Shown one piece after another: positions 1 to 11,080 of a DNA stretch of 64,000 nt. The DNA is from Pterobdella sp. o SKG-2022 (taxonomy: Eukaryota; Annelida; Clitellata; Hirudinida; Piscicolidae). Numbering within the stretch: the stretch's first letter is position 1; every line of letters begins with the position of its first letter. The notes under the pieces are model-generated. The model was not told where the DNA came from, did not search any database, and saw only the letters and a program-made list of their open reading frames with translations. A program made the position numbers and the translations under genes. The DNA lies in the NCBI GenBank assembly GCA_964035795.1, contig OZ038324.1:1717779-1781778 (forward strand). Direction: 5' to 3'.

Positions 1-97
1 CCAGTATAATCTAGTTGGATTAATAAATAATAATAATGAAATGCTGTACATCCCAGCTACTGGGACACCTACGGCAGTGTAATCTTAAATGAAAAAT
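1..97. repeat. Interspersed repeat with CCCAGCTACTGGG inverted repeat, about 1.5 copies
   Basis: The window opens with the end of one copy (GCAGTATAATCTA-like, 1-29) and a second copy at about 50-95 containing CCCAGCTACTGGGACACC and GCAGTGTAATCT. The same blocks recur at 4889-4945. The CCCAG...CTGGG core could form a hairpin. No coding potential or tRNA boxes are seen. The family is not recognised. Confidence 0.6.
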
Positions 98-180
98 AAT
101 AATGAAATGGAGTTTTAGTATGTGTATCATAGTGTGGTGTTAGTGTTGATGAAAGGTGCAACCCTAGGAGCCTGGGAGGA

Positions 181-1717
181 ATGGTAGTGGGTCAGGTGAA
201 GGGACTGCATGAGCACCTGGAGACTGACCTCAAGATCGACCTGCTCATTTCTTCACACATCAGAAAGGTACTGCTATTATTCTATTATAAATGTTGAAAA
301 TTAAAATATTTTCTTCATTTTATCAACCACAATAATTTGATGAACCACCATGGTGCACCCAGGCCTACAGCTGCATCTCGAGCAGGTTCAACATTAGGAA
401 TGTCAGGTGCATTTCATCATTTGTGCACGCCTCCTTCCTCCCTCTCACCTACCTTTCCATCATCCACCCTAGCACCCCTCTCATCAACATCACTTCCAAC
501 TTCCAGACTGCAGTCCAGGTGCCATTATTATTATCAAACTTATAATCAAGCAATTACTTATTCACCCACCTAATTAATTACTCAATTAATCATCATCATC
601 ATCATTAATTCAAGTAATAAGATTGTTTTTTTTCTGCACTGAATCAAATCTTATAGTCTTTAGGGAAGCAGAGATCAAAATAGTGAAACATGTAATAATG
701 GTAACCACACTCATCAGAACCTGATCATCAGCATCGACACTCACCATGAGTACCTGAAGGAATGGAGCATCTCAGGTCGACACAACATCCTCTTCAAACT
801 CATCAGCAGTCTTAAGACATTCTCTCAACAGGTGTCGCCATTAAAATATCCCCCACATCTCTTCACCAACTTTCATATTTCACCAAAACCAACCCTCAAA
901 ACCATTCATCCACCACTTTGAAACCACCCATCCACCACTTTACATCCACCCATTCACTACTTTTTACCCACTCATTCAGTCTTCACATCCACCCATCCAA
1001 TTTTCACACCCACCCATCCCCCACACAGACGTCCATAGTATCCTCCATCTCAGAGATGAGTCACAAACACAACTACCTTTCCAGCCTCCTCAACCAACAC
1101 ACCTCCATCGAAGAGTCCCTGGTGCACGGCTTTAAAGTCGTTCTCATCCTTATCAACATCCATCTGCAGGTGACGTCACATTCATAATATCAACTATAAT
1201 GCTACTAATACTATTGCTAATAATGATGATAATAATGATACTAATAACAATAAAATAATAATAATAATAGAAATATCAATAATGACATCAATAGAAGTGC
1301 AAACCTCGTGACTTCTTCCACTCCATTAACAACGTCAATGGTCCCTTCACTTCGGTTCATTATTATTATTATTCATCGCTTATCTGTTGTGTAGTCCTTT
1401 TTTATAGAGTTAGGCGTATTTTTATTTTTATTATTCTTTTGATTATTGTTATTATTGATGCACTACCACGCCAGGACCAGCTGCAAATGATGTGTGACGT
1501 GTTGTCATGTGGCATCACCATCATCAGACCCTCCATGTTCCTACACCAATCATTCATCTCCTCTCACTCACCATCATCACCACACCCATCATCATTATCA
1601 CCACACCAATCATCATCATCATCACCAATCAAGTCATCTCTTACTGAACCACCCACACCTGTATTTACCATCATTGAGGAAGAAATGGGTGCTATGCATT
1701 GTGTTCCATGCGTTTAG
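181..1717 (+). CDS. Unidentified multi-exon gene, 3' part (five phase-0 exons)
   Basis: Five consecutive open segments join cleanly: about 181-267, 363-518, 718-831, 1029-1169 and 1475-1717 (TAG). Each internal junction has AG/GT and every intron is phase 0. The frame is open upstream only from 133, so the first exon begins between 133 and 181; the ATG at 181 may be internal. The peptide is alpha-helix-like, rich in Leu, Ile, Ser and His (for example SSHIRK, THHEYLKEW and SLLNQHTSIEESLVHGFK), with no membrane span or signal peptide. The last exon ends in a Ser/Pro-rich tail. Regular phasing and balanced codon use argue for a real gene continuing to the left of the window. I do not recognise the family. 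The last exon may be spliced differently in its low-complexity part. Confidence 0.6.
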
Positions 1718-1737
1718 TTCTATGCACGACTGTTGAG

Positions 1738-1852
1738 AGGAGGAGGAGGTAGAAGAAGAAGAAGAAGAAGAAGAAGAAGAAGAAGAAGAAGAAGAAGAAG
1801 AAAAGAAGAAGAAGAAGAAGAAAAGAAGAAGAAGAAGATGGTTCCAATGATG
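1738..1852. repeat. (GAA)n microsatellite
   Basis: GAA/GGA triplets run almost unbroken with two single-base interruptions, followed by GAT triplets. Reverse-strand poly-Ser frames across it are artefacts of the repeat. Confidence 0.95.
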
Positions 1853-4844
1853 GTGATGATGATGAAGAAAAAGAAGAGTAGCTAGATGAGAAGAGAGGAG
1901 TTTGTTGCTGAAAGCACTATTTAGAGACTCGAGCATTAAAGTCTTTTTTTGTGCATATTCAAATGATGTCATTATTTTTTAGGCTTTTTTATCATTTTTA
2001 TAATTCTCTCAATGACACTGATCAATTACTTAATTTATTACGTATTTGATTAGTTAAGCACTCACCTAATTTCTTACTTACTTACTTACTCACTCACTCA
2101 CTTTTTTCATACATTTAAACCACTTTGAAAGCCAATAGAACAACATTAAGACACCGATTGAGATTTTAGTAGCCAATCTAGTGCAAGCATCTAAGCAATA
2201 ATCTTTTGATCACATGCAAATTATTTTTATGAGCTACGTCATGGAAGTTGCAGCAACTTCCTAAACCATGCTTGGCTGTCATTGGTGGATGATGTTGCTA
2301 CCATAGTGATGAATCATGTTTTAATTTATTCTTTTATATTGTTTCGTTGTTAAATTATTCACTTTTAAACAAATGTTTTTGTTTGATTAAAATTTTTGCT
2401 TGGTGGTTAGTATCACCACTCCAGCTCTTTTTTGAGTCAAATGAATTCTAATACCATTCATTGTTGTCATTTTGTTGCATTGTATTCATTTTAATTCAAG
2501 GCAGATTCGCCATTGTTGTTATCCAAATATTTGTTGCTTTTTACCGAAATTTTGAAAATAATTTATTCAATCTGTTATTCAAATTCTTGCTCACTCATTG
2601 GTGAGAGTGTTCACTAACCACGCTTCTATGGCTGCAACAGTGTGTTCTTGTCATCTAGTTGTTGAAAAAGTCATTTATGAATATTTATAAGTGGGCGTGT
2701 CTTCACTCCATGCATATTCATCGACTCACTCAATGCTCTAGCAGCTTATTTGAAATTACCATCTATTTGAACTCATTCTCAAATTTTAGTTTATTTATGA
2801 ATTATTTATATTGAAAATTTTTTAAGAGGCAGTTGAAGTTAGGAGAGGTAGTTGGCACGTATCTTAGAACTCAAATACTTTCGATATTTCGACTCCTTCT
2901 CAGTACCAACTTCAGCCATCCACCCTCTGCACCTACCCAACCCACCACACCTACCACCAACATTATAGACTTCAACCTTGGGATAACAACAATAATAATA
3001 AAATGTTTATTATTATTTTGCTCTTTTTCATTTGATTTCTGAGTCTCCGTGTTCAACTGCCAATATGGCGGGTTCTTCTCTCCTTCCAGCTCTTGTCCTT
3101 TTAATTTCAACTGTTTTTTGTCATTTTGTTTTTTTATTAGATTCTTATGTTCTTTTTTATTTACTTTTTCGTCATTTTTAATTTTTCATTAAGTGCCTTG
3201 GACTCCTTGAAGTTTCTCAAAACATTTTCATTTTGTTCAAATTTTTCACAATAGTGATAACAACATTAAATAATTCTACTATATGATAATATTTATAGTT
3301 GATAATACATGCTAAAAAACACCTAATGAAGCTCTGAATGTTGATATTCAATGTTTGATACTCACCACACAAATCCTTTCAAGCCACAGCACCAATTGAT
3401 GTAGTTGTTTGAGGGGCAGGTCTGTGGTGAACATCAAACCATTTGTGGTCGCCATTTTGAGTTATTTTGCTTGAAGATTTGATTATATTAATTAATAGAT
3501 TTAATTAGCTTCACCATCTTAGTGATGTAGACGATGAAGTCATTCTCGATGTTTGTGTGGTGTTGCTTTGTGTCAGTTTTTTTTCTTCCGTTTGTTTTAA
3601 ATGTTTTTCAAATCAAAATTATGACGTCATGATGCTACTAAATTACGTCATCAGTAGCTTCACCCATCGTTATACACAATATGTCATTTATATGCTTTAA
3701 AAACATTTTTTTATATTATCGTCAGCATACCAACGCCATCATCAAACCACGTATGACGCCATAGACATCAACTTCCGACTAATATTTGTTGCATGTTTAT
3801 AGATCCAATTATTATGGATTAAATGCGGTAGTTTTAAGCGAAATCTTGTGAGTTGTGTGGTGTCGATGGTGTGCTGACGTCACTGGTCGAGGTGTCGCTT
3901 TGACGTCTCAAAACAAATTTTTATTCATAAAAAAATAAAATAGAAAAAAGTATTGGTAATAATGGTTTTAATTATAATATTAATCAGTGATGATGTCATA
4001 TTACACAGATTCACGTTATTCATCTAGCCTTCAAATAAGCCGGTAACGTTATTTTTGCTACTAACTTATTGAGTATTATTTTTGTTGTTAATTTATTGTC
4101 TTTTCATTAAATTGTTAGTATTATTTTTGTTACTAGTTTGTGATTATTTTTGTTATTGACCATTGTCATTAGTTGTAATAGTGTTTGCTTGGTATTTAAG
4201 ATGCACAACTGCGCCATCTGTCGGATGATATTTAGTGTCATTTTGAACTTATATAGAGGCAATATGGCTAAGTATTGAGGCAGTATAGCAGCAACTTTCA
4301 TCCTTCTTAAAATATTCAAATAGTGTACATTTCATGTTTCTGTTCGCATTACGTTAGACTTCAATAAACCACATCAGTCTTGTGTCCTTGTTCTGTCTGA
4401 AGGGGTGCATTGTGGGTAGGTGGATGGTTTGTCTGATAGGGCGCATTGTGGGTAGGTGAATGGGTGTGTGGGCAAAAGCAAGAATGTTTTTATGTTGGTA
4501 CAAGAATCGATATTTTGGTAAATGGGGCAGAAAAAAATGGTGCTTGTCTTTCAAGGCTGGCATGACGTTGGTCCTGGGTATGAAGTCAAACTGAACCGAA
4601 CTTAGCGTCTCCAAATTGAGGCTGCTTTCCTGTTATAATCTGAATAATAGTAGACTTCGGTAGCAGATATCGACAAACTGGTATTCTGGTATCGTTGTCG
4701 TTTGGCTTGGCGGATGATCAATTTTCTATAACGGCAAGGCAAACTGCTCGAGTGTGGGAACGGCGATTTTTGAACTTGATAATTTCAAGCTGGAGGTTGG
4801 CACCCTATAGAAACTTTTTCCAAACAAATGGCTCATTGCATAAA
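1853..4844. other. AT-rich intergenic sequence
   Basis: I see no supported exon or RNA gene here. A palindromic CRE-type TGACGTCA lies at 3875-3882 and there are scattered poly-T runs. Minus-strand open frames between 4107 and 4830 are short, low in support and interrupted. Confidence 0.5.
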
Positions 4845-4888
4845 TTACGCTAAAGTAGTATGGATAATCTAGGCCGACTGCTGACAAC

Positions 4889-4945
4889 CCAGTTACTGGG
4901 ACATGTACAGCAGTATAATCTAATTAGATTTTAATCTTAAGGAAC
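4889..4945. repeat. Second locus of the CCCAG/CTGGG interspersed repeat
   Basis: CCCAGTTACTGGGACATG followed by CAGCAGTATAATCTAAT matches the copies at the window start with few changes, including the inverted-repeat core. Sequence just left of it (4640-4880) is locally less AT-rich and may belong to the same element. Confidence 0.6.
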
Positions 4946-5762
4946 GTACTGAACAACATCAACAACAGTTAGCGTAAAGATAAACTACCTCAGACATCAA
5001 ATGCAAAAGTATCGGACTCAGTTCAGAAGCTTGCTAGTCTTTAATGTAGCAATAAGTGCTTTTGAAGATTATTCTTCTTCTGGCTGCCATATTGATGCAA
5101 AATACAACCATCAACTGCCTGTATAAAATTGTGTGATTTAAAATAATATTTTTTTTATTTTGTAACGAAAAACATCAAAAGAGGAATTCTAATACATTTA
5201 TTGAGAATCAAAAGCTATAATTTTCGATAAGTTTAGCCTTATCATAAAACGTTAGCGAAAAAATTAAATCGTAACTATGGTTATATAGTGATTCAAAGAC
5301 TATAATTAAGAATAAGTTAACTATTCATGAAAATATAAAATATTTTGAAATATTGGAGAAAAATACATACGATGTCTCTGAAAAGTTACTTTATTTTTAT
5401 TGTTAATGTTAATAGCAGTCGAGACACAAAAATAATCTTCAACATCACATCCACAGACATACAAGTTTGTGTATTCAAGCTGTTCTACACACTCATCTTC
5501 GGTGGAGTAGTGTTATCAAATTATATGGGACCTCCTCTCCATTATGATTTTTATAACATCAAACATATATTATTCAAGTTTCATGGCTTTATAAACTGAT
5601 ATTACGATATAGTTTCATTATTATTACAGCCTCTACAACATAACACCACTATCGATAAAGTGGCTGGTAAATAGATTGGCATCATTATCAGCACACATAA
5701 ATCACAAGAGTCTATTAAGCCTAATAAGATTTGCAGGAAATGATCGAACTAATCAACTCAGT
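4946..5762. other. AT-rich intergenic sequence
   Basis: Short open frames only, with no splice or codon support. Nothing recognisable is seen before the GAT/GGT microsatellite. Confidence 0.4.
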
Positions 5763-5905
5763 GGTGGTGATGATGATGATGGTGGTGGAGATGGTGGTGG
5801 TGATGATGGTGAAGATGGTGGTGGTGATGATGATGGTGGTGGAGATGGTGGTGGAGATGATGATGATGGTGGTGGGGATGATGATGATGGTGGTGGTGTT
5901 GTTGT
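5763..5905. repeat. GAT/GGT microsatellite at the LINE 3' end
   Basis: Imperfect GAT/GGT/GGA triplets form the 3' tail (on the minus strand) of the LINE that follows. Bases 5801-5847 match 10857-10903 on the other side of that LINE at 45 of 47 positions and are interpreted as the left target-site duplication. Confidence 0.85.
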
Positions 5906-5932
5906 TGTTGTTGAGCGATGAGTGAAAGCGAG

Positions 5933-6840
5933 TTAGTGAGTTAGTGTAGTAAGGGTTGGGGTTGTGAAATGTTTGAGGTCTGACATCGATTTCCACTTAT
6001 CCCATATCATCAACGTTAGTTTAGGGTTTAATGCCATTGTGTCGGGAGGAGGGGGTTCAGCAGGTGGCCGATGTATACGAGGACATTTGTAGATGGCACG
6101 CTCAGCGGTCTCATCACCTAGGCCACCTTTCCGACAGATGGTATCAACTGCTCTGTTGATTTTTGCCAACCAATATTTGAGTTCCGGACGGTGACCAGAT
6201 CGAAGGCGGCCTAAAGTCACTTGATCTCTTCTTCCCAGTTGGCCTTCTTTCTTTCTGTTGACCTTCGATCCTTTATCACCATAAATCCGCTGAGTGAGTT
6301 CATGCGACGCCGGCCCGCCTCTCGTTGCTCTGCGTATCATCGCTTTGGCTGTGGTGTAGTGATGGTCAACGTCCATTTGGTCAGCGTCAGCCCCTTCTTC
6401 GTCTGAGCATCTGCTAGCTCGTTGCCAGGGATACCACAGTGACCCGGGCACCAAGTAAAGGTCATCTGGCAACTCCGTGCCGTCAGCATTGAAAGTGTTT
6501 TAAGGACGGTGTGTTCGCCCCTGTCGTTGCACGGTTGGGATGGGTGCGTTGCCTGAATGCGAAGTAAGACAGATTGGCTATCGCTGACAATTCGGGATTT
6601 CTGAACGTGCACTTCCGCCTGAATTACTTGAAGTGCTTTAACCACCGTCTTTATTTCCGCCTGGTAAGAGGAACACCATTTGCCGGTGCGAATGGCAAAA
6701 TAGCGGAGAACTTGAGGGTCGCTAGGGTGGCCAGTGGTAACGACAATTCTACCACCACCTGTTCCGGTCCCACTCGTTGCTGATCCGTCGGTATACACAA
6801 CCAGGTCAAAGGTGTTCGAGCCTTCCTCCAGTCGTTGCAA
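5933..6840 (-). pseudogene. LINE RNase H domain and C-terminal region
   Basis: The minus strand encodes a recognisable RNase H: VYTDGSATSGTGTGGG (first Asp), YQAE (Glu), SDSQS (Asp) and WCPGHCGIPGNELAD (His and final Asp). A frameshift near 6340-6400 then leads into a C-terminal region with LGRLRSGHRPELKYWL and a knuckle-like CRKGGLGDETAERAIYKC. In the knuckle the second Cys and the His of the usual CCHC pattern are replaced. In LINEs RNase H removes the RNA template during second-strand synthesis. The domain's catalytic residues survive, but the overall frame is broken. Confidence 0.85.
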
Positions 6841-7199
6841 TGCTCATTTCTTGTCAGCTTCAGCGTCCCGAACTTGCTGCCGGAAGTCTCGAAGATATGT
6901 TCACCTATCTGCATCCATGGGAGGAAAAGTTCTGGCTGTTTGGCAAGACTGGTATTTCCGAAGATTGACTCTCATACTGCTCCGGCCTTGGCTTGCCAGC
7001 TGGGCTTTTTCGTGCGTTGACGGGATGACTGCTCAGCACTTAGATGACGCGGGTTTTCGGATGCAATCCTTTTCGACTTTTCTAGGGCTATGGCGCAGTG
7101 TTGTGTGGCTCTCGTGCCAATTTTTGGAAGATTAGTCTCGGCAAGGATCGCCTCTACTGATGTGGTTTTGACTTGTCCGGTGATAGCTCGTCCCGCAAA

Positions 7200-8370
7200 T
7201 CATTGGCACGTCTCCAGCTTTTCCATAGTTGAAGACGACACCCACGGTAGCCATGCGGCCGTCGCATATTCGACAGCTGATCTCCCCGTCGTGATGAAAA
7301 TAGCCCGTAATGTTTGTTTGTCGTAGCCCCAGTCAGTCGTCGCAAGGCATTTCAAAGCACTAGCCTGTCTCCGCAGCTTTCCGCCGACAGTCGCTGCATG
7401 GGGGACAAGTGTTAACTGACGATCATATGTGACACCAAGGAACTTGGGGAGGGGATTATACTTTAGTGCATGGCCAGTTAGCTTCAAATTGGGACGCCAG
7501 CTAGCTTCGTACGTGCTGGTGGTGAAAAAGGAGCATTCTGACTTCTGGACAGAGAGTTCCACCTTCCACCGTTTGCTTCATTCCGCGATGTGGTTCAGGT
7601 TAGTTTGCAAGCTCTGTTCTGCTTGTAGTAGACCAGAGGCCTGACTCCAAACAGCTACATCGTCTGCGAAAAGGCTCACGTTGGATTGAGCGATGCCGTT
7701 GGGTAGCTCATTAATATAAAAAAGGAAAAAAAGTGGCGAGAAAACTGATTCCTGTGGGACGCCTTGCTTAAAAATGACTGTTTTGCTTTTTTCTCCGTCA
7801 AACGTCACCCATGTGAGTCTGTTGGAAAGCCAAGCTTGGACCTATCGTAGCATCTTGGTCGGGACTCCCATTTGCTGCATTTTGAAAAAGAGCGCGTCCC
7901 GCCACACCTTGTCGTATGCTCTAGAGTAGTCGATCAGAGCCATTACCGTACGGTGCATTGTTACGTGCTGGAACCCATCACTGATAGATTGGGAAAGTCG
8001 GCGAAGCTGGTCCTCTGTACTGCGGCCGGTACGGAACCCAGCTTGAAAGGGTGTAAGAAGATTATGACATTCCGCAAAATAGCGTAATCGGTTGGTTACT
8101 AGCCTCTCCATAACTTTTCCCATCGTCGAGGTGAGAGAGATTGGCCGATAGCTATCAAGACACTGGGCGTCTTTGCCTGTTTTAAGTACTGGGCGTACAT
8201 CAGCTACTCTCCAGGCTTGAGGTATCTCCAATGCCGACCAAGATAGGTTGCAGATTCGTAATAAGGTATTAACGGCTATAGGACCAAGGTGGTGAAGGAG
8301 TCTGGAATGGATCATGTCAGGTTCCGGGGGCTTTGGATGGATTGAGGCTTTTGAGGGCTGCATTAAACTC
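7200..8370 (-). pseudogene. LINE reverse transcriptase domain
   Basis: Frames on the minus strand together cover the RT fingers, palm and thumb: KPPEPDMIHSRLL, VADVRPVLKTGKD, YRPISLTSTMGKVMERL, QAGFRTGRSTEDQL, motif A VMALIDYSRAYDKVW, motif B QGVP with FSPLFFLFYINELP, motif C FADDVAVW and the thumb-region PKFLGVTYD. Both catalytic Asp clusters are intact. At least two frame breaks separate the blocks (around 7820 and 7570). The type matches I/Jockey-group LINEs. It would have performed target-primed reverse transcription. Confidence 0.9.
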
Positions 8371-9018
8371 GCTTAGAGTGAACTCTGCATTTCTCAGAGC
8401 AAACCGGTTTAGAGCGTAGTAGACCATTCAAAAGCTTCTTGAGACCACGGTCCGGTTTTTCGACCTTTAGCGAACTCACACTTCGGTACAGTTTGACGAA
8501 TGCATTCGCCTTCTGCTTTGGGCTGACGTAATTTTTGCCGTTTTCGGAGATGATACGAGCAGTGTCAGAGGTTTTGTTTGTAGTGAGGTTGCGGAGGATC
8601 GACCACATCTCTAGTTCCCTTTCCTTTCATCGACTTCCGCTCCCAAATTTCCGCCTTTCGTTCCCGAACCAGACGTTTCAGATGAGCATCTCGATCTTTG
8701 TACTGCTCGGACTGGATACCTGACGTTGCTCTTGCGGTGTCCCTCTCTATTTCAGCCTGAGAGATTTCTGTTGTTCTCCAACTCTCTCCAGCCATACCTA
8801 CGGCTTTGAGACCGATGTGAGATTTTGCGGCGGTAAGGATGGCGGCGCAAAATGATTCATATGCAGAGGTGATGATGGATGCATTCTCGTCAGATAAGTT
8901 TTGAGATAATCGCTTTTCAAGGTCTGCTGTGTATACCGCCGATGTTGCCCTTCTTCCAGTTCCACACCAGTCATTTTGGTCCCTTCCGTTGTTGTGACGG
9001 GAGGTGGAGAGTCGTCAA

Positions 9019-9690
9019 GATTGGCTTGTGGTCAAATGAAAAAGAATCCAGCGGTGTCCAGTCACAGTGGTGGTGGATGCCATTGTGGAAAATGGTGACA
9101 TCTGGAGAAGAAAAGCCGCCGAAAGCTGGATCTTTGCGCGTAGCAAGTTCAGCATCATTGAGGAAACCTCTCTAGGCATCCATGATGGCCTCCGCCAGCT
9201 GGGCACCTTTATCGTCAGAATGTGCATGCTTATCCCATATTTCATTGTGGGCATTCAAAACAGCACAGATTATCTCATTTTTCTGTATTTCTGGTTTAAA
9301 AACTGACATTAAAAAACCAATCCGTTGCAGGAAATGGGAGTTTTCCGGAGAGAGATATCAATTGGAGATGGTTACTGTCTGCTGGTTGGAAATTGGGATC
9401 TGTATTGATAGTCTTTCAAAAGCTCCTTCTTCATTGTTGAAGGGTCGGCACACTTTGTTGGGTAGTGATTTCTTGACATACGTTAGAAGACCTCCTCCCC
9501 GAGCTTCCCCTTGTACTGGTCGGTCTCTACGAACTGGGTGATAATTGGTGAGAGTTGGGGTCTTATCGCGCGGGAGAAGGCGAGTTTCTTGTATTGCGAT
9601 TACATCTACCTTGTGCTTCTCGGCTAAGTCTTCAAGAAGTTGGCTTTCCCTGTAAATACCGTTTGCGTTCCACTGTAGTATACTGATCTG
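9019..9690 (-). pseudogene. LINE AP-type endonuclease domain
   Basis: The minus strand shows ISILQWNANGIYRES at the N-terminus, DVIAIQETRLLPRD with the conserved metal-binding Glu, then VLNAHNEIWDKHA (an eroded GDFNAHN motif) and SFDHKPI with the terminal Asp-His pair. An in-frame TAG follows IMDA. These are the hallmark blocks of the exonuclease-endonuclease-phosphatase fold used by LINEs to nick target DNA. The GDFN Asp is lost in this copy, so the enzyme would be dead even without the stops. Confidence 0.85.
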
Positions 9691-9769
9691 TGGCTTGAAG
9701 ATCCCGGCCGAGGTCTTGTCGAGCTTTGGTTTGGTTTCATCGTCAGTGTCTTTCTGATCTCCTTGTGGT

Positions 9770-10583
9770 CGGCACCTGGTACAACGCGATGTAGGTGTTT
9801 GGAGGTACACATTTGCTTGACTTCTCATCGTAGTCATGCATTGGATGTGGAAAAGACTCTTACACTGACTGCATTTGAGTCGGCGAGCACCATGGTGGTG
9901 CCATCAAGCTGGGCTTTTGGTTCTTTCTCCGGTTCAGCTGCGGAGGTATTTGTTTCCACGAGAGTTGCTGGAGGGCTTGTATCTGGGAGTGAAAGCACGT
10001 GGTCTACTTCTGTCACCTTTCGACCAGAACAGCAGCTCCACTCTCAGCGTCCATCTCTGATCTCTTCTCTCTGGGTTCTCAAGAGGCCTGTGCATACAAG
10101 ATGGTAGTGGATGCCACAGTCGTTGCACGTAGCCTTGGGGGCCTTGTGCCTGATCGGATGCTTACACTTAGCGCACTCTTGGGGTACTCTATCATTGTTA
10201 TCAACGTCGTCATTTTGGTCATCTTCCGTTTCTTGGTCATTACTCATCGTCGAGCGAAGGCAGCAAATCCAAGATAACGCTTCCGTCTTTGCTCTTTCAC
10301 GCTCATTCCGTGTCAGTCTGGTGTATCTAAGATGAGTTGGAAGATTACAGGAGTGACACTTAAGCCCGTTCTGTTCTAGTAGGAAGCTCTTTCCGCATTT
10401 GGTGCATGGGTGGAATGGTTTTTACGGGCGGCATCTCCGGCATTAGTAGTTTTCGGCCTTTCGGAATCTGACCACTTCCGTCCTCGATAAGCCGCTGCAT
10501 TTGTGGTGATAAAAGAGTCTGCACATGGTACACCGTAACGCCTTTGCTGTGCATGTTTTCCCACATTCTCCGCAAGGCTGCTT
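9770..10583 (-). pseudogene. LINE N-terminal region with four PHD-like Cys/His fingers
   Basis: Minus-strand translation gives four successive fingers of C-x2-C ... C-x2-C-x4-H-x2-C ... C-x2-C type: CGECGKTC with CTMCRLFYHHKC and CRRC; CTKCGKSF with CHSCNLPTH; CAKCKHPI with CNDCGIHYHLVC and WSCC; CSQCKSLFHIQC with CTRC. Two TAA stops near 10460 and one TGA near 10040 interrupt the frame, plus a shift before finger four. The fourth finger reads directly into the endonuclease, so the parent was probably one polyprotein. Single PHD-like fingers are known in some LINE ORF1 proteins; four in series is unusual. Binding function is not deduced. Confidence 0.75.
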
Positions 10584-10625
10584 GGGACCAGGTTTGAGTT
10601 CAATGTCTCCAGCACGGATAAGTTT
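10584..10625 (-). other. 2A-like ribosome-skipping motif relic
   Basis: The minus-strand frame leading into the first finger reads KLIRAGDIELKPGP. This matches the 2A consensus L-x-x-G-D-[VI]-E-x-N-P-G-P except that Asn of NPGP is Lys here, a one-base change. 2A-like peptides at LINE N-termini are established for trypanosomatid L1Tc and some animal LINEs, where they separate a leader peptide from the polyprotein during translation. The Lys would be expected to abolish skipping. Confidence 0.6.
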
Positions 10626-10803
10626 GGATTTGAGGGCCCTATAAGGTGATGGTCTGGAGACAAGGGCCGTGGACCCAGACCTTCGGAAAAAAAGGACTTT
10701 CTCTCTTTTGATGGTGGTAGTGGTGTGTATGGGGTTGTATTGGTGATGGTGTATGGGGTTGTGGTGATGGTGCTGGTAGGGATGATGGTTTCTCGTCGTG
10801 AAT

Positions 10804-10856
10804 AGGAACTCTCCGTTGGGCCCAACACCGCGTGAAGGTGGTTCTTGTAGTCGGGC
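10804..10856 (-). ncRNA. Decayed HDV-like ribozyme at the 5' end of the full-length LINE
   Basis: Starting at G10856, GCCCGAC pairs with GTTGGGC (10826-10820) to give a 7-bp P1. AGAACC (P2 strand) is kept. ACC/GGT forms a 3-bp P3 closing a 7-nt loop TTCACGC, directly followed by P1'. Compared with the copy at 11233-11301, the P4 hairpin has been deleted and the catalytic joining segment reads CGGAGA instead of CGAAGA. P2' is reduced to GTTC. It is inferred to be inactive. Confidence 0.55.
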
Positions 10857-11080
10857 TGATGGTGGTGAAGATGGTGGTGGCGATGATGATGGTGGTGGAG
10901 ATGATAGTGATGATGGAGATAATGGTGATGATGGTGATGGTGATGGTGACTATGATGATGATGATAGAAAGAAAATGATGATAGTGAGAAAAAAAGATGA
11001 TAATAAAGACGATGATGATTGTGCTGGTAACGGTGATGAAGAAGAAGAAAAGAATGATGATGATGATTGTTGCTGTTGTT
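10857..11080. repeat. GAT/GGT microsatellite (tail of the short element; right target duplication)
   Basis: Interrupted GAT/GGT triplets. Bases 10857-10903 directly abut the 5' end of the LINE and match 5801-5847 at 45 of 47 positions, including non-periodic interruptions such as GAAG. Confidence 0.85.

Larger units (their letters stand above)
5848..10856 (-). mobile_element. Degenerate full-length LINE, I superfamily (ribozyme relic, 2A-like motif, PHD-like fingers, EN, RT, RNase H)
   Basis: Read on the minus strand, the order is: HDV-ribozyme-like 5' end (from 10856), Pro/Thr-rich leader, 2A-like motif, four Cys/His fingers, AP-type endonuclease, reverse transcriptase, RNase H, degenerate zinc knuckle, then CTCAACAACAAC and a CAT/CAC tail. 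RNase H plus AP endonuclease and FADD-type RT place it in the I superfamily (I, Ingi, Jockey relatives). Many frameshifts and in-frame stops make it inactive. The 5' end directly abuts a 47-bp block repeated beyond the 3' tail (45/47 identical), which marks insertion into a CAT/CAC microsatellite. That microsatellite is itself the tail of a shorter related element at 10857-11301. Confidence 0.85.

Noticed and set aside
4354..4830. Minus-strand open frames with LPKYRFLYQHKN
   Set aside because: Short, interrupted by stops upstream and partly tandemly repeated; no splice support.
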